Assembly: GCA_963732595.1 (NCBI GenBank)
Contig: CAVSZZ010000002.1
Coordinates: 806,001 to 870,000, forward strand
Length of the DNA stretch: 64,000 nt
Reading direction: 5' to 3'
Origin: JAFGXF01 sp963732595
GTDB taxonomy: Bacteria; Chloroflexota; Anaerolineae; Anaerolineales; Anaerolineaceae
The notes below the pieces were generated by a model that had not been told where the DNA came from, did no database searches, and saw only the letters and a program-made list of their open reading frames with translations. Every line of letters starts with the position of its first letter. The stretch's first letter is position 1. Positions 43,631 through 52,626 of this stretch are shown one piece after another. Position numbers and translations under genes: made by a program.

Positions 43631-45397
43631 TTATTTAAACTCCAGGACATAATCATGATCGAATTGCTTTACCACAATTAAACCATTCGTTTTTGCCTCT
43701 GCAAGAATGGTTGCTTCATCGGAATAATACCTGGTATCTATCAGGACGTATTGCACACCCAAGCTTCGCAATAAATCAATGCTCTCTTTATCAGGAAAAG
43801 CAGCCATTATAGTTTTAATTTGTAAATATTGAGGTGGTGGAAAAGCATTAAAGAACCCACCCAGGAAAGGCTTTTGGTGAATTCCTTGGTAATAAATGTG
43901 GTCCTGAACCGATTCAAGCTCGAATGGAAATTGGGCAACCGCGCCGTCTCCCGATTGCTCAGCCAACCAATAATCCACTGGTCTGCCAGCTACGGCGCTG
44001 AAGTTTGGAAATGAACCCGGGAAGAACTCCAGGATAACCAGTAAAATCAGTAAGCTGGTTAATAATAATCTCCACCCCTTTTTTACCCTACTCAACAACC
44101 ATGCAGCTCCCAATCCGGCCAGGCTGCTGACAAAGAGTAGGACAAAAATACCAAAGCGCATCCAGACCCGCATCTTGGCGTAAAAAGGCAGATAGAGGTA
44201 GAGGTAATATCCTGGCATACGGGCAGGAACGGTGTCCCGATTTAACAGAGATTGCAGGAAGGCAGGTAAAGTGATGCTCACAGGTTTATTCAACCAATAG
44301 AGGTTCATTCCAAGAGTTAACACAAAGGCAAACAAGCCACCAATAATACAAAGCCACAGGGTTTTTCGATTCGGATTCCCTTTTTGGGTTATGAACGCCA
44401 CCAATGCCAGAACCGTACTGGTCACGCCCATATACAATGTTGCCTCGATCCACTGGCTGCGATCAAAATGGTTCCCGACCCAGCTCCCCCATAGGAAATG
44501 GTCTGTGGAAGGTAGGAAGAAATCAGTCAGGCTGGCCGAAAATTGCATCGAATAGTCAATGCTAAAGTCTGGCATCAATCCCTGGTTAGCAATATTAATA
44601 AAAGGAATGGCACCAATATAAAGCAAAGGGGCGGTTGAGATACTAAAAATTAACATATTCCACCAAAATCCGCGATTCAGGAATTGGTGCCGGTTCATGA
44701 AGATCAAATAAACAATCACCAGGAAAATAGTGATCAATAATGCCATATATGTGTAATAGATCGAGGTGAGCGCGATGAGACCAAGGAAAATTCCCGCCGC
44801 TGCAGCTGATTTCCAGTTTCGCCCCTCGCCGATCAGGATATCGAACAGGTACATGAAATAGAAGGGAAACCACTGCACACCCATGATATGGAAATGGCCG
44901 ATCAGGGCGTGCGCCATATGATACGGAACAAATGCATAGATTGTGCCTGCTACCAAACCTGCAGCTTTACTTCCGGTTATTTTGTTGATCCAGAGATACA
45001 TCCCATAACCCGAGAGAACAAAAGTCAGCATCAAAACTACGTTATAACCAAAAGTCGCGCCCCCGATGAGGGCGAACGGGATGGCCATGATAATCTGGAT
45101 GGGCGCGATCTCTGTGTACGCCAGGCTCCACCCTTCCGGATAATTCAGATAGGGCACAAAATATGGCGAGATATGAAGTTCAAAAATCGCCCGTTTAAAC
45201 CAGTCGATCAACCAGACGAAATAGATGTTATCTCCAATTTGACCCATGAGATAACCACCCATCTTTTCAGCCAGCGGCCAGGTCATCATCACCGTCATTA
45301 CAGCAAAATAAACAATTACAAGTAGTTTATTGACCCATGGATTCTTAAAGATAGTAAATATCCGGTTTTCCATGACAGTTATATCTACATTAATCAC
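43631..45397 (-). CDS. Polytopic membrane protein, GT-C-like glycosyltransferase
   Basis: The 588-residue protein has about 12 membrane helices and a C-terminal soluble domain. The first external loop holds GQIGDNIYFVWLIDWF with an acidic residue where GT-C enzymes place the catalytic base. Later loops have PEGWSLAYTEIAP. The C-terminal part (SLGVQYVLIDTRYYSDEA) resembles the soluble tail of YfhO/PMT-like proteins of Chloroflexota and Firmicutes. A polyprenyl-phosphate-sugar donor is assumed from the fold. It overlaps the preceding gene by 8 bases. Confidence 0.68.
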   Translation of the reverse strand: MINVDITVMENRIFTIFKNPWVNKLLVIVYFAVMTVMMTWPLAEKMGGYLMGQIGDNIYFVWLIDWFKRAIFELHISPYFVPYLNYPEGWSLAYTEIAPIQIIMAIPFALIGGATFGYNVVLMLTFVLSGYGMYLWINKITGSKAAGLVAGTIYAFVPYHMAHALIGHFHIMGVQWFPFYFMYLFDILIGEGRNWKSAAAAGIFLGLIALTSIYYTYMALLITIFLVIVYLIFMNRHQFLNRGFWWNMLIFSISTAPLLYIGAIPFINIANQGLMPDFSIDYSMQFSASLTDFFLPSTDHFLWGSWVGNHFDRSQWIEATLYMGVTSTVLALVAFITQKGNPNRKTLWLCIIGGLFAFVLTLGMNLYWLNKPVSITLPAFLQSLLNRDTVPARMPGYYLYLYLPFYAKMRVWMRFGIFVLLFVSSLAGLGAAWLLSRVKKGWRLLLTSLLILLVILEFFPGSFPNFSAVAGRPVDYWLAEQSGDGAVAQFPFELESVQDHIYYQGIHQKPFLGGFFNAFPPPQYLQIKTIMAAFPDKESIDLLRSLGVQYVLIDTRYYSDEATILAEAKTNGLIVVKQFDHDYVLEFK

Positions 45398-46853
45398 GCT
45401 GGTCAGGATGGTGGGTAGATTCGTTCTTGATTATTCCCAGGAAGAAGCCGGCCGTCATTTTACTGGCGGTACCATCCACATGGGTGCATTCCTGTATGAT
45501 GAATTGCTGGCGAGCCGTTTTTTCTGCTTGATCATCACGCAAGTAATGATTAAGTGATTCTAGCAGCTGCGCACGAGTGAAAGCAACTTTCCCTGCACCT
45601 GACTCTGTGAATCGTTGGTGAGTTGGCCAGTTTCCTATTTTTGACAACGCCAACGAGTATTTGCGTGATGTTTTCCATCCTCCCGGCTGATCTATGCAAA
45701 CGCTGACGATTGGTCGGCTATGAATAGCCGCCTCAACGACCATGGTGGAATAAACAGTGGTGAAAACATCCGAGTAGGCCATCATCGACGACTTTTCCGG
45801 CATATCCTCGCCGGAGTAGTAGCCCAACTCACCACCCAATGGTACAGGCTCGACTACATGCACATGCGCATATTTTTTTTCGAGTGCCCGGATTGCAGCC
45901 GCTTCTTTTTGATACAACGGATAACTCCAAAAATGGTTGGGGTGCAGCCGAACCAACAACTGGCACGGTTCAACCAAATCATTGCCCTCGGTCAAATCGA
46001 CCAATGCTTTTATATTTTGAAAATTCGGAGAAAAGGAGACAAAACTGGCAGCATAACTGATCAGCTTACGGTTTCGATCGAGACCATGGAGATCGAAATA
46101 TTGCGAGCGTGGCATGACCCATTGTTTTTTAAAATAACCGTCATAAGCCGGTATACCACCAACATTTACGCGGTCCGGTGACCAGTCAGAGCCGTTAACC
46201 AATTCATTCTTCTGCATCTCCGACCAGCAGGTTATGAAATCAACCCCTGCTCCTGGTAAACCATAACTGGATGGCGGATCCCACCCGACGATGGCTGCCG
46301 CCGTGGGAATACCCCGTCTCTTTGCAGCCCGCAGTAAATAGCGATCATATCGCCAGCCCGGGGTTGACGCGATCACGAGATCAGGTGGCAGGCGGTCAAA
46401 CAATTCTTCATAATAATCAGGCGTATACCGGTCCTGTAAATGACGAATCCAGTTGCGCACGGGCTTGGAGACACGCATAGCTCCAATCACCAACCAGGCA
46501 AGTGGCATTAACAATCTGCGACGATTGGATTCCTCAACCGCCACTTGGCGGACATAGCTGCTTTGTGCTGCTATATTGATCTTGCCCGATCCCCCCACCC
46601 GGCGGATAAAATTCAACCACCATTGCCGTTCGCGTTCGAACATTTCGTACGCTCGTGCATTTTCAAATAACAAACCCTCAACCGTCATGCCTTTGCGCGA
46701 AAATGTGGATTTTATTTTTTTCACCAGTGAATCGTCGGTCAGTAATACTACATCAACACCAGCTTTAATCAGAGTGTCAACTAAATCACTTTGCAGGAAA
46801 TATATGACCGCCATGCCATGATCGGCGCTTATCCAGATTCGTTTTTTGTTCAT
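45390..46853 (-). CDS. GT-B-fold glycosyltransferase-like protein of the capsule or CDP-glycerophosphotransferase type
   Basis: The 487-residue protein opens IWISADHGMAVIYFLQSDLVDTLIKAGVDVVLLT, a Rossmann-like N-terminal GT-B domain. The C-terminal domain contains LLVRLHPNHFWSYP, DVFTTVYSTMVVEAAIHSRPIVSVCID and an acidic/aromatic stretch. This RxHP plus S/T-T-x3-E-A arrangement recalls capsule transferases and UDP-GlcNAc 2-epimerase-fold enzymes, and also the proteins at 38112 and 57820, though similarity is weak. The sugar or alditol-phosphate donor is unknown. Its position between a methyltransferase gene and a GT-C gene supports a role in glycan assembly. Confidence 0.68.
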   Translation of the reverse strand: MNKKRIWISADHGMAVIYFLQSDLVDTLIKAGVDVVLLTDDSLVKKIKSTFSRKGMTVEGLLFENARAYEMFERERQWWLNFIRRVGGSGKINIAAQSSYVRQVAVEESNRRRLLMPLAWLVIGAMRVSKPVRNWIRHLQDRYTPDYYEELFDRLPPDLVIASTPGWRYDRYLLRAAKRRGIPTAAAIVGWDPPSSYGLPGAGVDFITCWSEMQKNELVNGSDWSPDRVNVGGIPAYDGYFKKQWVMPRSQYFDLHGLDRNRKLISYAASFVSFSPNFQNIKALVDLTEGNDLVEPCQLLVRLHPNHFWSYPLYQKEAAAIRALEKKYAHVHVVEPVPLGGELGYYSGEDMPEKSSMMAYSDVFTTVYSTMVVEAAIHSRPIVSVCIDQPGGWKTSRKYSLALSKIGNWPTHQRFTESGAGKVAFTRAQLLESLNHYLRDDQAEKTARQQFIIQECTHVDGTASKMTAGFFLGIIKNESTHHPDQRD

Positions 46854-46858
46854 TAATA

Positions 46859-47737
46859 CTAATTCTTCTTTCCTTTTTGGACGCAGAAAACGACATGGTA
46901 GCCGATGGGATAAGGGCTCTTTTCAATAAGCGGATCGCCCACATGGCCTTTTCCGTATAATTTACCAACAATCGATATAAGCCATGACGATATGATCAGC
47001 AGCAGCCTGCTTAATTTACGTGTGAGGAATGGAGCCCCAGTCAGGGCATATGAGCGCATATTTAATGAACTTTCATTCATAAGGAGAAAAGGATCATAAT
47101 ACCCCTCAATAGATTTGATCACCAGCCCGGCTGCAAGGCCGATATTCTTCAGCTGATAATGACTGTAGCGATAAAAATCATAGGGTATTTGATGGAGTTT
47201 GAGCAGAAATGGTACCGTGATGACCAGCAACCCTTCCGGTCGCAACAACCCTGAGAGCAGCGTCATTAGTTTCTCGGGTTGTTGCACATGTTCAAGCACA
47301 TTCATTAATACGATAGCATCAAAGCTCGCCTTTTTAAAAGGTGTTTCTTTTTGCATGTCACAAACGATATCGATTTCCTCATAAGGATAGACATCAAGGG
47401 CAACCACATGTCGTTTACTCAGTATCATGCTGAAATCGCCATGTCCTGCACCAAAGTCGAGGATGACTGCCCCTTCGGGAAGATTGTCAACGATTTTCTC
47501 TAAAAAATGCCAGTTCGCTTGCCGCCATCTTGAGCCCTGCTTGGATCCTCTGTCGAGCTTCGGCGCAGCAAGCATCCCCGCTGGCACCGGGGTATAGATG
47601 GGCTTTCCGTTTTCCACTCGTACGCTTTTCTTACACGCGCTACACCTCAATTCACTCTCTGAGATGAGATTTAATGCCTGCCCGCATTTTGGACAGACCA
47701 ACCGGTCGAGTAATATGGGATCCATTCCAGTATTCAT
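46859..47737 (-). CDS. Class I methyltransferase with N-terminal zinc ribbon
   Basis: The 292-residue protein begins with a Trm112-like zinc ribbon, two CxxC pairs in LVCPKCGQA and LRCSACKKS (about 14-35). A class I SAM methyltransferase follows: VILDFGAGHGDFSMIL (SAM loop), VVALDVYPYE, and FDAIVLMNVLEHVQQPEKLM, typical of UbiE/COQ5-like enzymes. The C-terminal 100 residues contain a hydrophobic stretch (LLLIISSWLISIVGKLYG), perhaps a membrane contact. It probably methylates a glycan or lipid-linked intermediate. Its ATG overlaps the next upstream gene by 4 bases. Confidence 0.82.
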   Translation of the reverse strand: MNTGMDPILLDRLVCPKCGQALNLISESELRCSACKKSVRVENGKPIYTPVPAGMLAAPKLDRGSKQGSRWRQANWHFLEKIVDNLPEGAVILDFGAGHGDFSMILSKRHVVALDVYPYEEIDIVCDMQKETPFKKASFDAIVLMNVLEHVQQPEKLMTLLSGLLRPEGLLVITVPFLLKLHQIPYDFYRYSHYQLKNIGLAAGLVIKSIEGYYDPFLLMNESSLNMRSYALTGAPFLTRKLSRLLLIISSWLISIVGKLYGKGHVGDPLIEKSPYPIGYHVVFCVQKGKKN

Positions 47738-48756
47738 GGTCTATCCGCTAATACCTGGAAAATTTTATTATAGAGTCGTTCAAGCCAACGGCGCGTACCA
47801 GCGTGTTTGGCCAACCATCCAAGCCCATACGTTCGTCTTGTAGACGAGGTCTTGACAGCCTTGTACGTAGTTTTACCCGATCCTGACAGGATGCCGGCTT
47901 GCGCTGCCAAACCCATAACCCATTCATCAAGGACGTTCCCCATATGAACCACAAATGGGTCCAGCGTGGATAAGTGCAACTTCCCGCTTTGATCGATGCG
48001 TAGATCAAGCTGGCGATCTTCTTCTTGACTCAACCCCGATCGATCAGGTAAAGGCAGGATGCTTTTTGCAAGCTGCGCTGGTATAAGGAATTGCATGTGG
48101 GATGCACCCAAAACGGCGCTGAAATCATCTTTCCTGGTTTTCACCACCTGTAATTGCATGGCATGGTATTTCGCCGACTGCTCAGGTACCGTATTAATTC
48201 CACGGCAATATTCGTCAGTAACTGTTTCGTCCGGTGTGTAATTTAAGATCTTGAAATCAGCCCTGGGTTTAAGTCTCTGATGTGCCTTACCCGTCCCTTT
48301 TAGGACGTCAAAATAACACGGTTGGGCTCCAACCATGCCTGCTTCTGGAAAGTGATCGATGATTTCCCGGGAAGATTCCAGCCAACCCTTTCTAAATAGA
48401 ACGTCGGAATCGGTATAACCGATCCATTCGTTCGGCATCGCTGAAAATATCCAATTTTGGGCGCCGGTTTTTCCGAGATTTACACTCGAAAGGTGCAACC
48501 ATTGAATGTCGCCTTGATGCTGCAACTGGAGAAGTTCTTCCTGAATCTCATAACAACTGCCATTGTCAAAAACCAGTAAGTCGAAAGATTCGGAGGTGTT
48601 CTTATGCAAGGACTCCAGCATTAACTTCAAGATTGCTAATGAATCACGGAAATATCCTTCCAGTGAAGGAATATAGGTGATCGTTGCCATTCCAAGTTTT
48701 TTTGGTTGGTAAGCCTGCATGCCAAGCTTCGCAGGGTTTTGACCAATGCGTGTCAT
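47734..48756 (-). CDS. GT2-like glycosyltransferase, member of a tandem paralogue pair (1)
   Basis: The 340-residue GT-A protein begins MTRIGQNPAKLG, nearly repeating the N-terminus of its upstream paralogue (MRVGQNPAKF). It shows TITYIPSLEGYF...LLVFDNGSC, NLGKTGAQNWIFSA, and the metal motif YTDSDVLFRKGWL. The segment HMQFLIP corresponds to HWQFTAW in the paralogue. The middle part differs (residues about 150-210), which may set acceptor choice. It lies 16 bases after the paralogue. Confidence 0.82.
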   Translation of the reverse strand: MTRIGQNPAKLGMQAYQPKKLGMATITYIPSLEGYFRDSLAILKLMLESLHKNTSESFDLLVFDNGSCYEIQEELLQLQHQGDIQWLHLSSVNLGKTGAQNWIFSAMPNEWIGYTDSDVLFRKGWLESSREIIDHFPEAGMVGAQPCYFDVLKGTGKAHQRLKPRADFKILNYTPDETVTDEYCRGINTVPEQSAKYHAMQLQVVKTRKDDFSAVLGASHMQFLIPAQLAKSILPLPDRSGLSQEEDRQLDLRIDQSGKLHLSTLDPFVVHMGNVLDEWVMGLAAQAGILSGSGKTTYKAVKTSSTRRTYGLGWLAKHAGTRRWLERLYNKIFQVLADRP

Positions 48757-48772
48757 AGTTAATTGTCAGTCC

Positions 48773-49729
48773 TCATTCATAGTACCAACGAAAAATACGA
48801 TCGTAGAGCGCCAATAATCGATTTTTAATGAATGGTACATCCAACCAGCGACCAGGCCTTTTTTGCGCGAGTCTATGGTCGCTTTTCCCCAAGGTTTTTC
48901 GATACTCATCCGGGACGCGATTGCTCATGTTTTGAGCCAGCATTTCTGTAGGCATCAATCTTAAATACCCGGCGAAATTCATGCGTTCATCCAGCTGTTT
49001 AACCTGACCCATTGGGCGACTCATGTCGAACGGCAGGAACTCCTGAAGCGTCTTTTTCCAGGCTGTAAACTGCCAATGGCTTGCACCGACGATGGCCGAC
49101 ACGCCCTTGTAAGTGAGACGGGTGTCCTGGCTGGTATTAAACCATTCGCGTGCCTGCTCCTCAGAGTTGCCCAGACTTCGCACAAAACTCCAGAAGTTTT
49201 CCCAGTCAATGAACTCACCGTTTTCGACTTTGACACCATGTGTCTTCTTTGCCCACGCCAGCGTCTTGGAATTCGCGGTTTCATTTTGACGGAAAGGTCG
49301 GGCAGTCACCATGCCAACCCGTGGGTATGTCTCAAGCAATTCCACACTTCGCGATAACCAGCCGGGGTAAAAATAGGCATCACTGTCTGTATAGGCAACA
49401 ATCTCGCCCGGCGCTCCAGCCAGAAGGATATTCCAAGCCCCACCTTTCCCAAGGTTCTTGTCGGATAAAAGCAGGTATTGGATATGCCCTTGCTCCTGCA
49501 AACCGCGCAGATAATCCTGCATTTCCCGGCAGGACCCATTATCGAAGACCATTAAATCGTGCGGAAGGTCCGAGTTGGCGATCAAGCTGTCAAGACAGAT
49601 CTTGATGACTTCCAACATCTCAGAATAATAGCCACTCATGAATGGCACATAGGTCAGGACAGCGACCGTGATACGTTCTGGTCTTTTAACATTCTTAACA
49701 AATTTTGCCGGATTTTGTCCAACTCTCAT
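48773..49729 (-). CDS. GT2-like glycosyltransferase, member of a tandem paralogue pair (2)
   Basis: The 318-residue GT-A protein has VAVLTYVPFMSGYYSEML...LMVFDNGSC, NLGKGGAWNILLAG and YTDSDAYFYPGWL as the nucleotide-sugar and metal sites. The SAIVGASHWQFTAW block is shared with its downstream neighbour. Shared N-termini (GQNPAK), length and order of motifs show that the two arose by tandem duplication. The likely role is adding one sugar each to the growing repeat unit. Confidence 0.82.
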   Translation of the reverse strand: MRVGQNPAKFVKNVKRPERITVAVLTYVPFMSGYYSEMLEVIKICLDSLIANSDLPHDLMVFDNGSCREMQDYLRGLQEQGHIQYLLLSDKNLGKGGAWNILLAGAPGEIVAYTDSDAYFYPGWLSRSVELLETYPRVGMVTARPFRQNETANSKTLAWAKKTHGVKVENGEFIDWENFWSFVRSLGNSEEQAREWFNTSQDTRLTYKGVSAIVGASHWQFTAWKKTLQEFLPFDMSRPMGQVKQLDERMNFAGYLRLMPTEMLAQNMSNRVPDEYRKTLGKSDHRLAQKRPGRWLDVPFIKNRLLALYDRIFRWYYE

Positions 49730-49781
49730 GATGATCCATGCTCTTTCCGTACGAAGCGGTATAGTTTACCACAAGCATTTT

Positions 49782-50720
49782 TCATGGTTTAAACGCCCTG
49801 CGTTTTCGGCTGCCCCAGACCCTGAGATGCCAGTAAGCTTTTACTGGGTGAAATAAAAAATAGCTGATCCTTGAAAGCCATTCCGCTTTCAAGACTGTGG
49901 CAGGGAAGATCTCAATTTCCCGCCAAAACCTGGACCAGGATAATGACGTTTTGACCAGGCAGCCGTCAACTAACTGGTGTGTGGCATCCACCAATGTGTA
50001 AATGGCATGCCGTCCACCGGCCAGACGGACATTCTCGTCCGATTCTGGATGGCGATAATGTGGCTTGCCATCAGGCAGATGAGAATAATCGTGTTGTTGG
50101 TGGATTACCTTATACGATTGTGTAGCATCAACAACCTGCCAGCCTTCACGCCGGGCGTGATAGATCATCCAGTTATCCCATCCAGCCCGCCCAATCGCGA
50201 GATCTGGTATATTGGCAAAACAATCCCTGGGAAAAAGAAAATAATCACTTCCACCAGTTGGATGAAGCATGGCAGTTTTAGCCACAAGTTCATTCACCTG
50301 TCTCACCCAGTTATGTGAGAAATCCAGCGATTGACCGATCTCCAGATCCCAGCGTCTTCCGATCATTAAGAATTTCGTGGCTTGAGAAACTACTTGTTGG
50401 GTCGTCTTGATGAAATCTGGTGTGATAAGGATATCTGCATTAACATAAACGAGCAATGGGGTGGTGCTGTTCTCGCGCGCTGCTTGAAAGATCGAGTTGA
50501 CCAGCGGTGTTCCACTTTTATTGCGGGCAACCTCTCTGACCAATCGAATCCCCTGCTTCTTAGCCGCTTCAGCCACACCAGCTTCTTCTCCAATTAACAA
50601 TGCATCCACTTCTTGCCCCAGGTGCATCCATGAACCAATCGCGTTGTTCTGGATCATCGCAATGTGCGGGTTGGTAAATGGTTTTGGGGTGGAAAAAATG
50701 GTAACAAGCGCAACCATCAC
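49782..50720 (-). CDS. GT-A-type glycosyltransferase-like protein
   Basis: The 312-residue protein begins VALVTIFSTPKPFTNPHIAMIQNNAIGSW and carries LLVYVNADILITPDF, where NAD replaces the usual DxD metal motif. IGRAGWDNWMIYHA resembles the catalytic region of GT-A enzymes acting on polysaccharides. The C-terminus (about 270-312) is basic and hydrophobic, suggesting membrane association. It overlaps the SpsF-like gene by 4 bases. The sugar specificity is unknown. Confidence 0.7.
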   Translation of the reverse strand: MMVALVTIFSTPKPFTNPHIAMIQNNAIGSWMHLGQEVDALLIGEEAGVAEAAKKQGIRLVREVARNKSGTPLVNSIFQAARENSTTPLLVYVNADILITPDFIKTTQQVVSQATKFLMIGRRWDLEIGQSLDFSHNWVRQVNELVAKTAMLHPTGGSDYFLFPRDCFANIPDLAIGRAGWDNWMIYHARREGWQVVDATQSYKVIHQQHDYSHLPDGKPHYRHPESDENVRLAGGRHAIYTLVDATHQLVDGCLVKTSLSWSRFWREIEIFPATVLKAEWLSRISYFLFHPVKAYWHLRVWGSRKRRAFKP

Positions 50721-51499
50721 TTCTTTCCTTTCGAGCGCTCGTCTACTGCATTGAATGGGTTATGTACCACATGGGCATTCAGATTCATGAGTTCAGGCTG
50801 CTGATCGTACAAATTTAGGACATCATGCCAGGTAAAAGTATCCCGATTTGAAAAATGTTTGTAAATCAAGCGGGCAACCTCAAGATCTTCCTGAGTATCC
50901 ACGGTCCAGCGAAGCTCACCATAATCGACCGGATAATCAAGCACCATGATTTCAAATCGACCAGGTGTTTCATACAAATAAGGCATGACATGCTCCCGGT
51001 GGTGTGCTTCCCGAGCTGCCTGCCAGGCACGTTCGAGTGCCCCGAATTTACATACTTCGACATCCAACCCGATCGGAAAAGTTCGTTTCCAAGGGGGGGG
51101 TAATCGGTTAGCAGCAAAATCAACGTGCTGCTCACTAAATGCATTTACAACATGGTCGATTTCACCCGGATCGATTAGGGGACAGTCCGCAGTAACTCGG
51201 ACCACGGTCTCCGCCTTGAAAAGTGCTGCTGCCTGATAGAATCGATCTAACACATCAAACAAACTGCCCCGATAGATCGGAATGCCCCGTGCCTTGCACA
51301 GGGTCTCAACGGGGTCATCACTGGGGTCATTAGTGGATGCAACCACCACCTGGTCAACGGATTTAGCATGCCGGACGCGGCCAACCACACGGATCAGCAT
51401 AGGCTCTCCGCCAATATCCATAAGGATCTTCCCAGGTAACCGGCTGGAAGACATGCGTCCCTGAATAATGGCAACAGTCCGGCGAGAATCCTTCAACAT
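50717..51499 (-). CDS. SpsF/PseF-like cytidylyltransferase
   Basis: The 260-residue protein has the NTP loop VAIIQGRMSSSRLPGKILMDIGGEPML, then VVVASTNDPSDD, VVRVTADCPLIDP and LRWTVDTQEDLEVA, the hallmarks of the spore-coat polysaccharide SpsF/KdsB-like family. In several nonulosonate loci this type serves as CMP-pseudaminate or related synthetase (PseF) or as a guanylyl/cytidylyl transferase. The second NeuB-type synthase gene lies one gene upstream, so a CMP-nonulosonate product is plausible. It overlaps the GT4 gene by 7 bases. Confidence 0.83.
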   Translation of the reverse strand: MLKDSRRTVAIIQGRMSSSRLPGKILMDIGGEPMLIRVVGRVRHAKSVDQVVVASTNDPSDDPVETLCKARGIPIYRGSLFDVLDRFYQAAALFKAETVVRVTADCPLIDPGEIDHVVNAFSEQHVDFAANRLPPPWKRTFPIGLDVEVCKFGALERAWQAAREAHHREHVMPYLYETPGRFEIMVLDYPVDYGELRWTVDTQEDLEVARLIYKHFSNRDTFTWHDVLNLYDQQPELMNLNAHVVHNPFNAVDERSKGKK

Positions 51500-52626
51500 C
51501 GAGCCTCTGCTTCTTGACGATCAAGCTCAATGGCCATTTGATAAACATCCATCAACCTGGCAGAATTCTTCTTCCAATCAGCACGGTCGACAACAATCTT
51601 TCGGGATTGTTTACCATATACCGCTCTCAACTCAGCCGAACGGCTTGCTTCGAGCATGAGCATGGCCAGCGATTCCCGATCGCCATCTTTAAAAATCCAC
51701 CCATTCCAACCAGCGCTCACCCATTCCCGGTTTCCGGGAATATCTGAAACGATTACAGGCAGCCCACAAGCCATTGCCTGGAGCAGTGAGACCGAACTCC
51801 CATCGCTGTGTGAAGCACTAATGTAGACATCGCTTGCCTGAAAATGGGTGACCATTTCATCCTCTGGAACATTGCCTGCGAATTGGACTCGCCCTTCCAA
51901 CCCTGCAGCTGTGATACGCCGCAAAAGGTCTTGTCTTTGACTCCCATCACCCAGCATGGTCAATCTCAGCTTCTCTTCCTGACGGGCAGCCATAATAAAA
52001 GAATCGACGATCACATCACAACCATACATTTTTTCCATTGTGCGGGTGGATATCAAGACAATCGTATTGGAGTACGTCGACCGGACACCCGAATTCTTTA
52101 CTTTCTTCGGAATGTAAACTTGTAAGTCAATCCCCCATGGGAAGGTAATGATTCTTTCCATGGGAAACCCAAATCCCAGAGCCGCGTTGCTAACTGTCTG
52201 GCAGTCATCCAACAGTATCGTCGTGTGTTGCAAGGCGTACTGAATCCGCCGGCGGCTGAGTGGATCACTATTGGCATTCACCAATAAATCATATCCCCAG
52301 GACATAGAAACCAGTGGGGCAAGCCCGGCGCGAGCTGAAAGCCATGCGCAAAGATCAATCGGACCGGCATGAATCACGTCAATCCGTTCTTCCCGTACTA
52401 TTCGCTTCAAATTCGCCAGGTATTTCGGCACATGGTACCAATATAAATTGTCGGTGTTGCGCAGGATGCGTATCCGATGGATGTTTGCTGCTGGTCTATA
52501 CATGTCATGTGGGATGGTATGGTTTTCAAGCTGCAAGGCAAATACATCGACAGGCAACTGCCCGAGGGCATCCAGAAACCGGCGATCGTGTACACCATCA
52601 TCACGGTGGAAATAAAGGACCCGCAC
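51493..52626 (-). CDS. GT4-family glycosyltransferase
   Basis: The 377-residue GT-B protein has an N-terminal acceptor domain with SMSWGYDLLVNANSDPL. The C-terminal donor domain runs from TIVLISTRTMEKMYGCDVIVDSF to SASHSDGSSVSLLQAMACGLPVIVSDIPGNREWV, the E-x7-E-like loop here reading with Ser/Gln substitutions. It would act in the cytoplasm on a lipid-linked glycan. It is linked by one-base and short overlaps to the PseI-like and SpsF-like genes, so it may transfer the nonulosonate they make or a neighbouring residue. Confidence 0.85.
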   Translation of the reverse strand: MRVLYFHRDDGVHDRRFLDALGQLPVDVFALQLENHTIPHDMYRPAANIHRIRILRNTDNLYWYHVPKYLANLKRIVREERIDVIHAGPIDLCAWLSARAGLAPLVSMSWGYDLLVNANSDPLSRRRIQYALQHTTILLDDCQTVSNAALGFGFPMERIITFPWGIDLQVYIPKKVKNSGVRSTYSNTIVLISTRTMEKMYGCDVIVDSFIMAARQEEKLRLTMLGDGSQRQDLLRRITAAGLEGRVQFAGNVPEDEMVTHFQASDVYISASHSDGSSVSLLQAMACGLPVIVSDIPGNREWVSAGWNGWIFKDGDRESLAMLMLEASRSAELRAVYGKQSRKIVVDRADWKKNSARLMDVYQMAIELDRQEAEARC

